A stretch of 6,885 bases of DNA from Cellvibrionales bacterium UBA2511. GTDB lineage: Bacteria; Pseudomonadota; Gammaproteobacteria; Pseudomonadales; Porticoccaceae. The notes under the pieces are model-generated. The model was given only the letters and a program-made list of their open reading frames with translations, had not been told where the DNA came from and did not search any database. Each line of letters starts with the position of its first letter. Position 1 is the stretch's first letter. Location: positions 32,787 to 39,671 of the forward strand of contig DDNV01000006.1 in assembly GCA_002341315.1 (NCBI GenBank), in the 5' to 3' direction. The translations under genes and the position numbers were made by a program. Below are positions 6,136 to 6,885 of the stretch, piece by piece.

Positions 6136-6885
6136 CTATTCTCCCTTTGCCCTGGACAATATTTGCAGAAGAGCTTCAGGAACACTACCCTCTGCTTTTA
6201 GTGTTGCCATGCGATAAGCAATCTGATTTTTCGAAAGATTTATTCCTGTATCAGCCTCCAAATTTTGGCAAGCTGCACTCCACTCACCCCAGTTCTGGGA
6301 AAGAAATTCTTCTAGATTATCTTCGAGGATTGCCACGCTGTCTGTAGCTACGGCAGAGGGATAATCTTCCTCAGTAAGTCCAAAATATTGAAGTATTCTG
6401 CGGTTCTCTGCTGCATGCTGACTCCGTTCAGCATCGATCTTTTGCTGTGCTTTCCCGTTGGCTTTTGCTCGCTCCTCGCATCCGACATCAGCATCGAAAA
6501 GCGCGTAAACGGGTACGCCCATTGAATCCAAGATCGCATGTGCAAGTGGAATTGAGGTTTTACCGCCTACATAGACAATAGAGATGCCGGCGGCCTCTAG
6601 CGAGCCGGGAAAAGACCTATCACCAATACCGTAGAACACGGATGATTCCGTAGGGCCCTCCACAAGGAAGGCCCGGTTAGCAAAGAGGGCGATGGCTAGC
6701 TGGTCAGCTACGTTGTGATCAAGTCGACGGTCTACTACTTCACCATCCACTATCCCCTGAAGCTTGGTCTTCACATCTGCAACTGTTGCATAGTGAACAG
6801 AAACTACAGGCGTCTCATCAACTGATCTAGTAAGCCGTCTGACTTGGTCAAAATGGCGAGCCTCAAGAAAGTATGGGCTATGTGC
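6136..6885 (-). CDS. OLD-family ATP-dependent endonuclease, C-terminal part with TOPRIM domain (N-terminus beyond window)
   Basis: The frame is open from the right edge to TAG at 6138-6136, giving 249 visible residues. An internal GTG (6774-6772) is not the start, because homology-like sequence continues upstream to the edge. Seen, numbering from the first visible codon: AHSPYFLEARHF (1-12), matching the conserved switch-histidine HSP segment at the end of the ABC/AAA ATPase domain of OLD proteins; FLVEGPTES (73-81) with E76, the TOPRIM glutamate; a VYVGGKTSI strand (104-112); ALFDADVG (128-135) with the D131/D133 metal-binding pair; and VAILEDNLEEFL (184-195), a typical late TOPRIM segment. 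Known of the family: two-metal nucleases gated by ATP, such as P2 Old and GajA of Gabija. No UvrD-like helicase (GajB) follows, so the gene is more likely a stand-alone class 1 OLD. The Walker A and B motifs must lie to the right of the window. It ends 2 nt before the 60-codon ORF. Confidence 0.9.
   Translation of the reverse strand, partial: AHSPYFLEARHFDQVRRLTRSVDETPVVSVHYATVADVKTKLQGIVDGEVVDRRLDHNVADQLAIALFANRAFLVEGPTESSVFYGIGDRSFPGSLEAAGISIVYVGGKTSIPLAHAILDSMGVPVYALFDADVGCEERAKANGKAQQKIDAERSQHAAENRRILQYFGLTEEDYPSAVATDSVAILEDNLEEFLSQNWGEWSAACQNLEADTGINLSKNQIAYRMATLKAEGSVPEALLQILSRAKGE

Noticed and set aside
6136..6774. Separate 212-residue protein starting at GTG 6774
   Set aside because: The frame stays open to the window edge and the extra 37 codons contain the OLD-type HSPYFLEAR segment, so the gene begins further right.

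Overview
The window looks like part of a bacterial defence island. Every gene I can support lies on the minus strand, so the genes read from high to low coordinates. In transcription order they are: the C-terminal part of an OLD-family (AAA ATPase plus TOPRIM) endonuclease, entering from the right edge; a doubtful 60-codon ORF; the modification methyltransferase (mod) of a type III restriction-modification system; a 49-codon ORF made of a tandem structured repeat; the type III restriction subunit (res); a 163-bp intergenic gap; and the N-terminal 235 residues of an SbcD/Mre11-type metallophosphoesterase, leaving at the left edge. Moderate GC (about 55-60% in most genes), short intergenic palindromes and the gene types suggest a proteobacterium, probably a gammaproteobacterium. 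I cannot name a genus.

The first five ORFs (OLD, 60-aa, mod, 49-aa, res) are packed as one transcription unit: a 2-nt gap, an ATGA overlap, a 12-nt gap and an ATGA overlap. Mod (619 aa) has the beta-class motif order, with DPPYNTG at residues 127-133 and DFFGGSGTT at 412-420. Res (1021 aa) has complete superfamily 2 helicase motifs and a C-terminal PD-(D/E)XK nuclease. Both appear intact, so the system is probably functional. Mod would methylate and recognise the target site; Res would translocate or switch with ATP and cut. The OLD nuclease and the phosphoesterase would add DNA-end or structure-directed nuclease activities around it.

The most unusual part is the mod-res junction (about 3934-4082). 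It holds two diverged tandem copies of a roughly 73-nt unit. Each copy has the same series of stem-loops, but the stems differ in sequence and keep their pairing. In each copy the last hairpin presents a GGAGGTG Shine-Dalgarno sequence just before an ATG; in the second copy that ATG is the res start. The whole element is also open as a 49-codon reading frame that overlaps the res start. It could be a translational control device for the toxic Res subunit, a mobile palindromic element, a small peptide gene, or more than one of these. The central part of mod (about 4545-5560) is clearly more AT-rich than its ends, consistent with exchange of the target-recognition region. No rRNA, tRNA, CRISPR array, insertion sequence or plus-strand gene is supported.
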